This document shows, in pieces, positions 36,463-50,668 of a stretch of 64,000 nucleotides of DNA (position 1 is its first letter; each line of letters begins with the position of its first letter). The notes under the pieces are model-generated. The model was not told the origin of the DNA and did not search any database. It was given only the letters and a program-made list of their open reading frames with translations. Source of the stretch: Volvox africanus. Taxonomy: Eukaryota > Chlorophyta > Chlorophyceae > Chlamydomonadales > Volvocaceae. Made by a program: the position numbers and the translations under genes. The DNA lies in contig BSDZ01000092.1 of assembly GCA_030268105.1 (NCBI GenBank), positions 1 to 64,000 on the forward strand, read 5' to 3'.

Positions 36463-38028
36463 TATGTGGTATTCTGTGTTCTTTTTATCGTACCTAAGGC
36501 TTCATGCAGTGGAGGGGGAGGGGCTGTGGAGGTTTAAACAGCTGGTGGGCAGTCGGACTTCATCAAGTGGTATTCATAGTCAGTGAGACTCCCAACTGCA
36601 CACATGGTATTTGTGCCTAGCATTTAGTCACTTAGCTATGTGATATTCTGTGTTCTTTTTATCGTACCTAAGGCTTCATGCAGTGGAGGGGGAGGGGCTG
36701 TGGAGGTTTAAACAGCTGGTGGGCAGTCGGACTTCATCAAGTGGTATTCATAGTCAGTGAGACTCCCAACTGCACACATGGTATTTGTGCCTAGCATTTA
36801 GTCACTTAGCTATGTGATATTCTGTGTTCTTTTTATCGTACCTAAGGCTTCATGCAGTGGAGGGGGAGGGGCTGTGGAGGTTTAAACAGCTGGTGGGCAG
36901 TCGGACTTCATCAAGTGGTATTCATAGTCAGTGAGACTCCCAACTGCACACATGGTATTTGTGCCTAGCATTTAGTCACTTAGCTATGTGATATTCTGTG
37001 TTCTTTTTATCGTACCTAAGGCTTCATGCAGTGGAGGGGGAGGGGCTGTGGAGGTTTAAACAGCTGGTGGGCAGTCGGACTTCATCAAGTGGTATTCATA
37101 GTCAGTGAGACTCCCAACTGCACACATGGTATTTGTGCCTAGCATTTAGTCACTTAGCTATGTGATATTCTGTGTTCTTTTTATCGTACCTAAGGCTTCA
37201 TGCAGTGGAGGGGGAGGGGCTGTGGAGGTTTAAACAGCTGGTGGGCAGTCGGACTTCATCAAGTGGTATTCATAGTCAGTGAGACTCCCAACTGCACACA
37301 TGGTATTTGTGCCTAGCATTTAGTCACTTAGCTATGTGATATTCTGTGTTCTTTTTATCGTACCTAAGGCTTCATGCAGTGGAGGGGGAGGGGCTGTGGA
37401 GGTTTAAACAGCTGGTGGGCAGTCGGACTTCATCAAGTGGTATTCATAGTCAGTGAGACTCCCAACTGCACACATGGTATTTGTGCCTAGCATTTAGTCA
37501 CTTAGCTATGTGATATTCTGTGTTCTTTTTATCGTACCTAAGGCTTCATGCAGTGGAGGGGGAGGGGCTGTGGAGGTTTAAACAGCTGGTGGGCAGTCGG
37601 ACTTCATCAAGTGGTATTCATAGTCAGTGAGACTCCCAACTGCACACATGGTATTTGTGCCTAGCATTTAGTCACTTAGCTATGTGATATTCTGTGTTCT
37701 TTTTATCGTACCTAAGGCTTCATGCAGTGGAGGGGGAGGGGCTGTGGAGGTTTAAACAGCTGGTGGGCAGTCGGACTTCATCAAGTGGTATTCATAGTCA
37801 GTGAGACTCCCAACTGCACACATGGTATTTGTGCCTAGCATTTAGTCACTTAGCTATGTGATATTCTGTGTTCTTTTTATCGTACCTAAGGCTTCATGCA
37901 GTGGAGGGGGAGGGGCTGTGGAGGTTTAAACAGCTGGTGGGCAGTCGGACTTCATCAAGTGGTATTCATAGTCAGTGAGACTCCCAACTGCACACATGGT
38001 ATTTGTGCCTAGCATTTAGTCACTTAGC
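36463..38028 (+). repeat. 174-bp minisatellite, junction 7: 9 monomers
   Basis: Nine complete monomers over 1566 bp, with no interior variants noticed. Confidence 0.95.
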
Positions 38029-39548
38029 TGTCATAGACCTGATATAGTTTTAGTTGCATAGTTTCTTATCTGCCATTCATTAGTGGACCCTAACCAATAG
38101 GAGCGTGTCAAACGTGTTTGTTAGTGGATCTGAACCCTAGATGGTTGTCAACTGTTCATCATTGGATTCTATCCGATAGGAGCTTGTGAACCGTGTTTGT
38201 TAATGGATCTGATTAATGAGCTATTTAACATCCTTCTCAAGTGATTAGGCTGGTGTCATAATCTGCCATGACGACATGGCATGTGACCAGTTTATTTACA
38301 GGGGACTCTCAACTAGACATGCCTGGGACAGCACAAAGGGGGAGGGCATGCGTGCCTCTGTGGGCGTGTGTGTGCATATGCGTGTGTGCGCATGCATGTG
38401 CTGCAGGCATGTGCAATACCATGGTGTTCGAGCCTCGCAGTTGCTCACGAGTGGACGAGCAAGCAGCAGGCCTCTCCGTGACACCACATGTAAATCGTGC
38501 GATGCCTGGATGACCCTTTTTGAGTGTCTCAGTCTCCCCCTGAAGCAGAACAGAGGGGTGCTTTTTAGGTGTTACACTGTGGGCGACTTGTTCTGAAAAC
38601 TTGGGAAGAACTGTTTGGATTTTACTCCGCATGGAGAGCTGTATCTCCATGCAGCGCTGCACAGCCAAATTGCATTTTACTGCAGCAGGCTCTCACTAAG
38701 GTGTATGTATGTTCATACAAGGGTTCAACAATCGTTGGCATTATGACATTATGGTGCCCCAACTTGGGCGTCCATGCCCATCATGGAGATGGCACCGGAA
38801 GGCCTTCGGCGTGCTCCATCTTTATTAATTTCAGGACACGTGATAGTGTACGGCAAGCTACCGTGGGCCACAGTCCAGTGGTCGCATTATGTAAGGAATT
38901 TCAGGACTTTAGATTCCCTACTATGGGGAAGACCAGTACTATACAAGGTGATAACCTTGCGCTCTTGGGGCCTCCGAACCGGTATTGGTGAAACACACAC
39001 TTGTGCGGTGTTGATGTCTTTGAGCTTACGCGAGCTCAATTGTACCAATTGAAATTACAGTTCAATAGGAGCTCAAGAAATCCTTTGCGATGAACCTACG
39101 TAATCTGTTGTTCCAATGTACGGCCCGAAGCCACGAACAGCGGACCGATTATGGTAATACGGGGTTCTTATCGCCACACGGAAGCGCCCCTACATTGCCA
39201 TTCAAATTACTTTGCTTCAGTGTTACAACCGGATAAAGGAAAGCTGTGAAACCTTCGCCTTTAGACCTGATTATGCTCCGTCGCTCTACATAACCATAGC
39301 CCACCCTGTGTGACCCATTAACATCCTAACTAGTTATTTTAAAACCATTTTCCATAATTGCTTTCGAATTCCTTAGAGAGACTCCAAAGAACAGGCTTTG
39401 GCCTGTCAACACAACCGTTTGCCTCTAGACAAAACCTTAGTGTCGTTTATTGAGTAATACATCTCAACGATTTGCTTAGCGATAGTGCTTCATTGGACGC
39501 TTCGATTACCGGCTCCTTGACCACGACCCGGCTGTCCAGGCGTCAGCC

Positions 39549-42080
39549 ATGATCTCGCTGTTGGTGAAACTGGGCTTCAAGCCTAAGGATCGTGCTTATG
39601 AGAGGATCGACACAATCTCGGACACCAACAGCACCGCTAACGATAATGACAGCGTTATGAGCAACAGCAGCTGCCTAAATGGCAAAGCTGTAGAGCAGCC
39701 TGCAGGTGGAGTGGTCGTCACTCCTTTGCGTGAACTAATGAAGAAGTTTAGCCGCAAGTGGATTCCGACAGAAAAGGTGAATTCGTGTTGCTGTCTTTCC
39801 TGATGTTCAGTTCTAAGTAAGGCCAACTCCCATCAAGCCTGCCTTTCGTCGTCGTTTATGTTTTCTTCGATTCCGTCTTTTTTCGGTCATTCCGTGACAT
39901 CCCATCCCTTCCACCTTTTCTGTCGCAGCCTCTTCAGCGGTTCGGGAAGCTCGAGGGCGAAGAATCCTTGACGTTGCAGGAGCGGTTGTCCGCGCGGCGC
40001 CTGCAAATAGCTGAGAAGGGGACTCTGCTTAAGGTCCTGCTATCCTGGGTGAGTTTGAGCTGATCAGGAGTTTGCTCCAGCAGTGGTGATGGGTGTTGAG
40101 ATGCCTTGGGGGTCGCTTGTCTGACAGTCGCTCGATGTGATTGGGCCATGCGCCGACCCGCACCGCTTGCTGACTATCGACCAACGTGTCGACCCCCCGT
40201 CTTTTGCGTGCGCACAACAGAAGGGCGCGCCCGAGAATCTTCACCAGGCCGGAGCCCAACTGGAAGCCCAGCCAGTTCCAGCAGCGCAGCAGGTGGTGGG
40301 TCAGACCTGACGCCTGAGGGGGTTCCGGGGAGGAGGTCGCCTTTCTCATACCAGTGCGCGGCTTGTGCTGCACTGTGTTGGTTGCAAAGTGCCTGCAGGA
40401 AAGCGCTTCTCAGGGGAGGCGAATGGGGAACATGGTTTCCGAGGGGAGGGGAGACGGACGGAGGGAGTTGCCCGAGGGGTGGGCTCATCATACATGTCGT
40501 TATTTTGTCGTCGTTCAGATGTCGCCGAAACTAATTTGTGTACATGCGCTTGTGTTTGGACGTCCAATACCCCCTCGGAAACACATCAAGATGCTTTCCG
40601 TGATGCAGATGTTCCATGTCTACGCACGTAAACGGTGCACTAACTGATGAAAAGCTTTTTTGTGTGTCTCGTTCTCTGCCAGCAGGAGCCGCAGCTGGAG
40701 AGTGAGGAGATCAACGTGCAGCAATGCGCGGGTGGCGTGATGGCCCCGTCGGGGTTGGCGGGAGCAGCGGCGGCCATTGAGCTAGCATATCAGCGGTAGG
40801 TGCAGTGTATAACTAGGTGTACGGCGGAGTGACGTGGTAGTGCGTGGCGGTCTGAGTACGTGGCGGCAAATGCATGAAGGCGTACGTGTTTCGGATGTGC
40901 GACTTCCTGTTTACCCGAAACCCACAATGCTGGGATCTCTTGCTTACACCTGCAACCCCACCCATGCCTTTTCCATACAGGTTGGACGAGACCACCGAAG
41001 CTGAGGGCTTCGAGGGCTTCCAAGTCCAGGTGCGTGGGCAAGAAGTCATCGAAGCAACATAGTCTTATGTATACAAAACCCGACAACTGCTGGATGTTCG
41101 CTCTTTTATCTGCAGGTGTCAGATTTGATTTCGCAACTCGAGAAGCTGAGGTCGGGGGCCGCCATGATGGAGGCCAGGAAGGGGGGCCTTTCCGGGGCCT
41201 CTACAGACCTGCAGGGCAGCAGCATCACTGCCAAATTTGCCATCATCCCTGCCGCCAGCTGTCCTGCTATGGGCGCCACGAGTCCGCCTTCTGCAGTCGA
41301 AGTCGCAGATGCTGGTGCCGCTTCCATTTTCATCAACAAGGCTGCGCAGCAACCCCAGGAGTTGTACCAACCCCTGGAGCTCACGCAGCCACCAAAACCG
41401 CACCCGAAAACCCCAGAGCGGCGTCTGCCCCCTGAGGCACGGAACTGGGGTCTGCAGGACTGCCGGTCCTGGGCGGGGGAGCAGCATTGGTCGTCCTGGG
41501 CGGAGGTTCAGGCGTTTACCAAGACGCTTGAGCCGACCCTAGCAGAAGCCATTCGTGAAGCAAGTAAGTCTGGTGGTGTGCACGTCGCGCTCCATCTCAT
41601 GCTAGCTAGGTGCATGGTTGTCATTGAGGGGTTGTCATTGTGTGAGGGGTTGTGAAAAGACACCCCTGAGTCTAGGTCTGCTGACTGGTTTGGCTCCCAA
41701 GTATCCTGTTCTATCTGCTGACTCAGCAGGCAGTGGGCCTTGCCACCTGCTGTCTGCCTGCACATCTAAGCGCAGCCCACCTTACATGAATTGATTTCTG
41801 GCACAGAGACGTTCGCTCTCCCCCACACACTTTGCCCTCTTTAGGCCTCGAGCACAATCCACTTGTTGCCTTCGGGAAGGAGCAGGCGGCAGCTCCAGCA
41901 ATTTCCTATGTGCAGCTCAAGCTGATGGAGCTTTGTGGCTCCAATCGTTGGGGGACGGCGTCCATCAAGGCCGCCTCGCTTGAGGGGCCCCGCAAGAGGC
42001 GCCCTTTCTTGGCGGCCTTCCTAAGGGCTGCCAAGGGAATCACAGAGCCGTGTGTTCAGCGTGGGGGCATTCGGCTCTGA
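39549..42080 (+). CDS. Array gene, unit 8: Asn149Ile variant
   Basis: Exons are 39549-39776, 39929-40048, 40221-40292, 40686-40795, 40981-41029, 41116-41563 and 41845-42080. A to T at 40711 changes residue 149 from Asn to Ile in exon 4, in the acidic segment after the third exon junction. Intron 6 has T to G at 41788. Both variants are shared with unit 9, so they arose once and spread, or the two units were duplicated together. Confidence 0.7.
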
Positions 42081-42521
42081 TCGAGCTGGGGCGGTTTTGC
42101 AGGAAGTGCACGCACTGATATGTACCTACTACCCTCCTTGCTAGCTAGCCGGATTGCTAGATGGTCATCTCGAGCCATCGATTTTGTTTGCCAAGTCGTG
42201 ATGCTTAGCGTTGTTAAACACTGCACCCTTAATCGACGGTGACGTGGTTATTAAGAAAAGAGGGACTCAAGACACCTAGAGCGGAACTAAAGGCTCTGAG
42301 GCCTGATGGTGACCGTGACCATGGCCGTAGTAGCACCAAGGGGCGGTGACTGGCTGAATAGCGCGGCACTTTACATTACGAATGTTAGGGCTCTCGTGAG
42401 AGATGTCCGGTGTGGTGGCTTGCAGGTGGCTGCTGCGGCTTAGGCGTGATGTTAGGCTGGGGTTTGCAGGTTTGGTTAGCTTTCTCATGTACATGTTTGT
42501 TTTCGGGCACCCCCAGTTTTG

Positions 42522-43565
42522 TATGTGGTATTCTGTGTTCTTTTTATCGTACCTAAGGCTTCATGCAGTGGAGGGGGAGGGGCTGTGGAGGTTTAAACAG
42601 CTGGTGGGCAGTCGGACTTCATCAAGTGGTATTCATAGTCAGTGAGACTCCCAACTGCACACATGGTATTTGTGCCTAGCATTTAGTCACTTAGCTATGT
42701 GATATTCTGTGTTCTTTTTATCGTACCTAAGGCTTCATGCAGTGGAGGGGGAGGGGCTGTGGAGGTTTAAACAGCTGGTGGGCAGTCGGACTTCATCAAG
42801 TGGTATTCATAGTCAGTGAGACTCCCAACTGCACACATGGTATTTGTGCCTAGCATTTAGTCACTTAGCTATGTGATATTCTGTGTTCTTTTTATCGTAC
42901 CTAAGGCTTCATGCAGTGGAGGGGGAGGGGCTGTGGAGGTTTAAACAGCTGGTGGGCAGTCGGACTTCATCAAGTGGTATTCATAGTCAGTGAGACTCCC
43001 AACTGCACACATGGTATTTGTGCCTAGCATTTAGTCACTTAGCTATGTGATATTCTGTGTTCTTTTTATCGTACCTAAGGCTTCATGCAGTGGAGGGGGA
43101 GGGGCTGTGGAGGTTTAAACAGCTGGTGGGCAGTCGGACTTCATCAAGTGGTATTCATAGTCAGTGAGACTCCCAACTGCACACATGGTATTTGTGCCTA
43201 GCATTTAGTCACTTAGCTATGTGATATTCTGTGTTCTTTTTATCGTACCTAAGGCTTCATGCAGTGGAGGGGGAGGGGCTGTGGAGGTTTAAACAGCTGG
43301 TGGGCAGTCGGACTTCATCAAGTGGTATTCATAGTCAGTGAGACTCCCAACTGCACACATGGTATTTGTGCCTAGCATTTAGTCACTTAGCTATGTGATA
43401 TTCTGTGTTCTTTTTATCGTACCTAAGGCTTCATGCAGTGGAGGGGGAGGGGCTGTGGAGGTTTAAACAGCTGGTGGGCAGTCGGACTTCATCAAGTGGT
43501 ATTCATAGTCAGTGAGACTCCCAACTGCACACATGGTATTTGTGCCTAGCATTTAGTCACTTAGC
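42522..43565 (+). repeat. 174-bp minisatellite, junction 8: 6 monomers
   Basis: Six complete monomers over 1044 bp, the same count as junction 4. Confidence 0.95.
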
Positions 43566-45085
43566 TGTCATAGACCTGATATAGTTTTAGTTGCATAGTT
43601 TCTTATCTGCCATTCATTAGTGGACCCTAACCAATAGGAGCGTGTCAAACGTGTTTGTTAGTGGATCTGAACCCTAGATGGTTGTCAACTGTTCATCATT
43701 GGATTCTATCCGATAGGAGCTTGTGAACCGTGTTTGTTAATGGATCTGATTAATGAGCTATTTAACATCCTTCTCAAGTGATTAGGCTGGTGTCATAATC
43801 TGCCATGACGACATGGCATGTGACCAGTTTATTTACAGGGGACTCTCAACTAGACATGCCTGGGACAGCACAAAGGGGGAGGGCATGCGTGCCTCTGTGG
43901 GCGTGTGTGTGCATATGCGTGTGTGCGCATGCATGTGCTGCAGGCATGTGCAATACCATGGTGTTCGAGCCTCGCAGTTGCTCACGAGTGGACGAGCAAG
44001 CAGCAGGCCTCTCCGTGACACCACATGTAAATCGTGCGATGCCTGGATGACCCTTTTTGAGTGTCTCAGTCTCCCCCTGAAGCAGAACAGAGGGGTGCTT
44101 TTTAGGTGTTACACTGTGGGCGACTTGTTCTGAAAACTTGGGAAGAACTGTTTGGATTTTACTCCGCATGGAGAGCTGTATCTCCATGCAGCGCTGCACA
44201 GCCAAATTGCATTTTACTGCAGCAGGCTCTCACTAAGGTGTATGTATGTTCATACAAGGGTTCAACAATCGTTGGCATTATGACATTATGGTGCCCCAAC
44301 TTGGGCGTCCATGCCCATCATGGAGATGGCACCGGAAGGCCTTCGGCGTGCTCCATCTTTATTAATTTCAGGACACGTGATAGTGTACGGCAAGCTACCG
44401 TGGGCCACAGTCCAGTGGTCGCATTATGTAAGGAATTTCAGGACTTTAGATTCCCTACTATGGGGAAGACCAGTACTATACAAGGTGATAACCTTGCGCT
44501 CTTGGGGCCTCCGAACCGGTATTGGTGAAACACACACTTGTGCGGTGTTGATGTCTTTGAGCTTACGCGAGCTCAATTGTACCAATTGAAATTACAGTTC
44601 AATAGGAGCTCAAGAAATCCTTTGCGATGAACCTACGTAATCTGTTGTTCCAATGTACGGCCCGAAGCCACGAACAGCGGACCGATTATGGTAATACGGG
44701 GTTCTTATCGCCACACGGAAGCGCCCCTACATTGCCATTCAAATTACTTTGCTTCAGTGTTACAACCGGATAAAGGAAAGCTGTGAAACCTTCGCCTTTA
44801 GACCTGATTATGCTCCGTCGCTCTACATAACCATAGCCCACCCTGTGTGACCCATTAACATCCTAACTAGTTATTTTAAAACCATTTTCCATAATTGCTT
44901 TCGAATTCCTTAGAGAGACTCCAAAGAACAGGCTTTGGCCTGTCAACACAACCGTTTGCCTCTAGACAAAACCTTAGTGTCGTTTATTGAGTAATACATC
45001 TCAACGATTTGCTTAGCGATAGTGCTTCATTGGACGCTTCGATTACCGGCTCCTTGACCACGACCCGGCTGTCCAGGCGTCAGCC

Positions 45086-47617
45086 ATGATCTCGCTGTTG
45101 GTGAAACTGGGCTTCAAGCCTAAGGATCGTGCTTATGAGAGGATCGACACAATCTCGGACACCAACAGCACCGCTAACGATAATGACAGCGTTATGAGCA
45201 ACAGCAGCTGCCTAAATGGCAAAGCTGTAGAGCAGCCTGCAGGTGGAGTGGTCGTCACTCCTTTGCGTGAACTAATGAAGAAGTTTAGCCGCAAGTGGAT
45301 TCCGACAGAAAAGGTGAATTCGTGTTGCTGTCTTTCCTGATGTTCAGTTCTAAGTAAGGCCAACTCCCATCAAGCCTGCCTTTCGTCGTCGTTTATGTTT
45401 TCTTCGATTCCGTCTTTTTTCGGTCATTCCGTGACATCCCATCCCTTCCACCTTTTCTGTCGCAGCCTCTTCAGCGGTTCGGGAAGCTCGAGGGCGAAGA
45501 ATCCTTGACGTTGCAGGAGCGGTTGTCCGCGCGGCGCCTGCAAATAGCTGAGAAGGGGACTCTGCTTAAGGTCCTGCTATCCTGGGTGAGTTTGAGCTGA
45601 TCAGGAGTTTGCTCCAGCAGTGGTGATGGGTGTTGAGATGCCTTGGGGGTCGCTTGTCTGACAGTCGCTCGATGTGATTGGGCCATGCGCCGACCCGCAC
45701 CGCTTGCTGACTATCGACCAACGTGTCGACCCCCCGTCTTTTGCGTGCGCACAACAGAAGGGCGCGCCCGAGAATCTTCACCAGGCCGGAGCCCAACTGG
45801 AAGCCCAGCCAGTTCCAGCAGCGCAGCAGGTGGTGGGTCAGACCTGACGCCTGAGGGGGTTCCGGGGAGGAGGTCGCCTTTCTCATACCAGTGCGCGGCT
45901 TGTGCTGCACTGTGTTGGTTGCAAAGTGCCTGCAGGAAAGCGCTTCTCAGGGGAGGCGAATGGGGAACATGGTTTCCGAGGGGAGGGGAGACGGACGGAG
46001 GGAGTTGCCCGAGGGGTGGGCTCATCATACATGTCGTTATTTTGTCGTCGTTCAGATGTCGCCGAAACTAATTTGTGTACATGCGCTTGTGTTTGGACGT
46101 CCAATACCCCCTCGGAAACACATCAAGATGCTTTCCGTGATGCAGATGTTCCATGTCTACGCACGTAAACGGTGCACTAACTGATGAAAAGCTTTTTTGT
46201 GTGTCTCGTTCTCTGCCAGCAGGAGCCGCAGCTGGAGAGTGAGGAGATCAACGTGCAGCAATGCGCGGGTGGCGTGATGGCCCCGTCGGGGTTGGCGGGA
46301 GCAGCGGCGGCCATTGAGCTAGCATATCAGCGGTAGGTGCAGTGTATAACTAGGTGTACGGCGGAGTGACGTGGTAGTGCGTGGCGGTCTGAGTACGTGG
46401 CGGCAAATGCATGAAGGCGTACGTGTTTCGGATGTGCGACTTCCTGTTTACCCGAAACCCACAATGCTGGGATCTCTTGCTTACACCTGCAACCCCACCC
46501 ATGCCTTTTCCATACAGGTTGGACGAGACCACCGAAGCTGAGGGCTTCGAGGGCTTCCAAGTCCAGGTGCGTGGGCAAGAAGTCATCGAAGCAACATAGT
46601 CTTATGTATACAAAACCCGACAACTGCTGGATGTTCGCTCTTTTATCTGCAGGTGTCAGATTTGATTTCGCAACTCGAGAAGCTGAGGTCGGGGGCCGCC
46701 ATGATGGAGGCCAGGAAGGGGGGCCTTTCCGGGGCCTCTACAGACCTGCAGGGCAGCAGCATCACTGCCAAATTTGCCATCATCCCTGCCGCCAGCTGTC
46801 CTGCTATGGGCGCCACGAGTCCGCCTTCTGCAGTCGAAGTCGCAGATGCTGGTGCCGCTTCCATTTTCATCAACAAGGCTGCGCAGCAACCCCAGGAGTT
46901 GTACCAACCCCTGGAGCTCACGCAGCCACCAAAACCGCACCCGAAAACCCCAGAGCGGCGTCTGCCCCCTGAGGCACGGAACTGGGGTCTGCAGGACTGC
47001 CGGTCCTGGGCGGGGGAGCAGCATTGGTCGTCCTGGGCGGAGGTTCAGGCGTTTACCAAGACGCTTGAGCCGACCCTAGCAGAAGCCATTCGTGAAGCAA
47101 GTAAGTCTGGTGGTGTGCACGTCGCGCTCCATCTCATGCTAGCTAGGTGCATGGTTGTCATTGAGGGGTTGTCATTGTGTGAGGGGTTGTGAAAAGACAC
47201 CCCTGAGTCTAGGTCTGCTGACTGGTTTGGCTCCCAAGTATCCTGTTCTATCTGCTGACTCAGCAGGCAGTGGGCCTTGCCACCTGCTGTCTGCCTGCAC
47301 ATCTAAGCGCAGCCCACCTTACATGAATTGATTTCTGGCACAGAGACGTTCGCTCTCCCCCACACACTTTGCCCTCTTTAGGCCTCGAGCACAATCCACT
47401 TGTTGCCTTCGGGAAGGAGCAGGCGGCAGCTCCAGCAATTTCCTATGTGCAGCTCAAGCTGATGGAGCTTTGTGGCTCCAATCGTTGGGGGACGGCGTCC
47501 ATCAAGGCCGCCTCGCTTGAGGGGCCCCGCAAGAGGCGCCCTTTCTTGGCGGCCTTCCTAAGGGCTGCCAAGGGAATCACAGAGCCGTGTGTTCAGCGTG
47601 GGGGCATTCGGCTCTGA
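45086..47617 (+). CDS. Array gene, unit 9: Asn149Ile variant
   Basis: Exons are 45086-45313, 45466-45585, 45758-45829, 46223-46332, 46518-46566, 46653-47100 and 47382-47617. It carries the same two variants as unit 8: T at 46248 (Asn149Ile) and G at 47325 in intron 6. It is followed by the longest minisatellite in the window. Confidence 0.7.
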
Positions 47618-48058
47618 TCGAGCTGGGGCGGTTTTGCAGGAAGTGCACGCACTGATATGTACCTACTACCCTCCTTGCTAGCTAGCCGGATTGCTAGATG
47701 GTCATCTCGAGCCATCGATTTTGTTTGCCAAGTCGTGATGCTTAGCGTTGTTAAACACTGCACCCTTAATCGACGGTGACGTGGTTATTAAGAAAAGAGG
47801 GACTCAAGACACCTAGAGCGGAACTAAAGGCTCTGAGGCCTGATGGTGACCGTGACCATGGCCGTAGTAGCACCAAGGGGCGGTGACTGGCTGAATAGCG
47901 CGGCACTTTACATTACGAATGTTAGGGCTCTCGTGAGAGATGTCCGGTGTGGTGGCTTGCAGGTGGCTGCTGCGGCTTAGGCGTGATGTTAGGCTGGGGT
48001 TTGCAGGTTTGGTTAGCTTTCTCATGTACATGTTTGTTTTCGGGCACCCCCAGTTTTG

Positions 48059-50668
48059 TATGTGGTATTCTGTGTTCTTTTTATCGTACCTAAGGCTTCA
48101 TGCAGTGGAGGGGGAGGGGCTGTGGAGGTTTAAACAGCTGGTGGGCAGTCGGACTTCATCAAGTGGTATTCATAGTCAGTGAGACTCCCAACTGCACACA
48201 TGGTATTTGTGCCTAGCATTTAGTCACTTAGCTATGTGATATTCTGTGTTCTTTTTATCGTACCTAAGGCTTCATGCAGTGGAGGGGGAGGGGCTGTGGA
48301 GGTTTAAACAGCTGGTGGGCAGTCGGACTTCATCAAGTGGTATTCATAGTCAGTGAGACTCCCAACTGCACACATGGTATTTGTGCCTAGCATTTAGTCA
48401 CTTAGCTATGTGATATTCTGTGTTCTTTTTATCGTACCTAAGGCTTCATGCAGTGGAGGGGGAGGGGCTGTGGAGGTTTAAACAGCTGGTGGGCAGTCGG
48501 ACTTCATCAAGTGGTATTCATAGTCAGTGAGACTCCCAACTGCACACATGGTATTTGTGCCTAGCATTTAGTCACTTAGCTATGTGATATTCTGTGTTCT
48601 TTTTATCGTACCTAAGGCTTCATGCAGTGGAGGGGGAGGGGCTGTGGAGGTTTAAACAGCTGGTGGGCAGTCGGACTTCATCAAGTGGTATTCATAGTCA
48701 GTGAGACTCCCAACTGCACACATGGTATTTGTGCCTAGCATTTAGTCACTTAGCTATGTGATATTCTGTGTTCTTTTTATCGTACCTAAGGCTTCATGCA
48801 GTGGAGGGGGAGGGGCTGTGGAGGTTTAAACAGCTGGTGGGCAGTCGGACTTCATCAAGTGGTATTCATAGTCAGTGAGACTCCCAACTGCACACATGGT
48901 ATTTGTGCCTAGCATTTAGTCACTTAGCTATGTGATATTCTGTGTTCTTTTTATCGTACCTAAGGCTTCATGCAGTGGAGGGGGAGGGGCTGTGGAGGTT
49001 TAAACAGCTGGTGGGCAGTCGGACTTCATCAAGTGGTATTCATAGTCAGTGAGACTCCCAACTGCACACATGGTATTTGTGCCTAGCATTTAGTCACTTA
49101 GCTATGTGATATTCTGTGTTCTTTTTATCGTACCTAAGGCTTCATGCAGTGGAGGGGGAGGGGCTGTGGAGGTTTAAACAGCTGGTGGGCAGTCGGACTT
49201 CATCAAGTGGTATTCATAGTCAGTGAGACTCCCAACTGCACACATGGTATTTGTGCCTAGCATTTAGTCACTTAGCTATGTGATATTCTGTGTTCTTTTT
49301 ATCGTACCTAAGGCTTCATGCAGTGGAGGGGGAGGGGCTGTGGAGGTTTAAACAGCTGGTGGGCAGTCGGACTTCATCAAGTGGTATTCATAGTCAGTGA
49401 GACTCCCAACTGCACACATGGTATTTGTGCCTAGCATTTAGTCACTTAGCTATGTGATATTCTGTGTTCTTTTTATCGTACCTAAGGCTTCATGCAGTGG
49501 AGGGGGAGGGGCTGTGGAGGTTTAAACAGCTGGTGGGCAGTCGGACTTCATCAAGTGGTATTCATAGTCAGTGAGACTCCCAACTGCACACATGGTATTT
49601 GTGCCTAGCATTTAGTCACTTAGCTATGTGATATTCTGTGTTCTTTTTATCGTACCTAAGGCTTCATGCAGTGGAGGGGGAGGGGCTGTGGAGGTTTAAA
49701 CAGCTGGTGGGCAGTCGGACTTCATCAAGTGGTATTCATAGTCAGTGAGACTCCCAACTGCACACATGGTATTTGTGCCTAGCATTTAGTCACTTAGCTA
49801 TGTGATATTCTGTGTTCTTTTTATCGTACCTAAGGCTTCATGCAGTGGAGGGGGAGGGGCTGTGGAGGTTTAAACAGCTGGTGGGCAGTCGGACTTCATC
49901 AAGTGGTATTCATAGTCAGTGAGACTCCCAACTGCACACATGGTATTTGTGCCTAGCATTTAGTCACTTAGCTATGTGATATTCTGTGTTCTTTTTATCG
50001 TACCTAAGGCTTCATGCAGTGGAGGGGGAGGGGCTGTGGAGGTTTAAACAGCTGGTGGGCAGTCGGACTTCATCAAGTGGTATTCATAGTCAGTGAGACT
50101 CCCAACTGCACACATGGTATTTGTGCCTAGCATTTAGTCACTTAGCTATGTGATATTCTGTGTTCTTTTTATCGTACCTAAGGCTTCATGCAGTGGAGGG
50201 GGAGGGGCTGTGGAGGTTTAAACAGCTGGTGGGCAGTCGGACTTCATCAAGTGGTATTCATAGTCAGTGAGACTCCCAACTGCACACATGGTATTTGTGC
50301 CTAGCATTTAGTCACTTAGCTATGTGATATTCTGTGTTCTTTTTATCGTACCTAAGGCTTCATGCAGTGGAGGGGGAGGGGCTGTGGAGGTTTAAACAGC
50401 TGGTGGGCAGTCGGACTTCATCAAGTGGTATTCATAGTCAGTGAGACTCCCAACTGCACACATGGTATTTGTGCCTAGCATTTAGTCACTTAGCTATGTG
50501 ATATTCTGTGTTCTTTTTATCGTACCTAAGGCTTCATGCAGTGGAGGGGGAGGGGCTGTGGAGGTTTAAACAGCTGGTGGGCAGTCGGACTTCATCAAGT
50601 GGTATTCATAGTCAGTGAGACTCCCAACTGCACACATGGTATTTGTGCCTAGCATTTAGTCACTTAGC
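48059..50668 (+). repeat. 174-bp minisatellite, junction 9: 15 monomers
   Basis: Fifteen complete monomers over 2610 bp; the largest array here and nearly four times the common length. The monomers look identical apart from the G-marked first one, which implies recent expansion. Confidence 0.95.
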
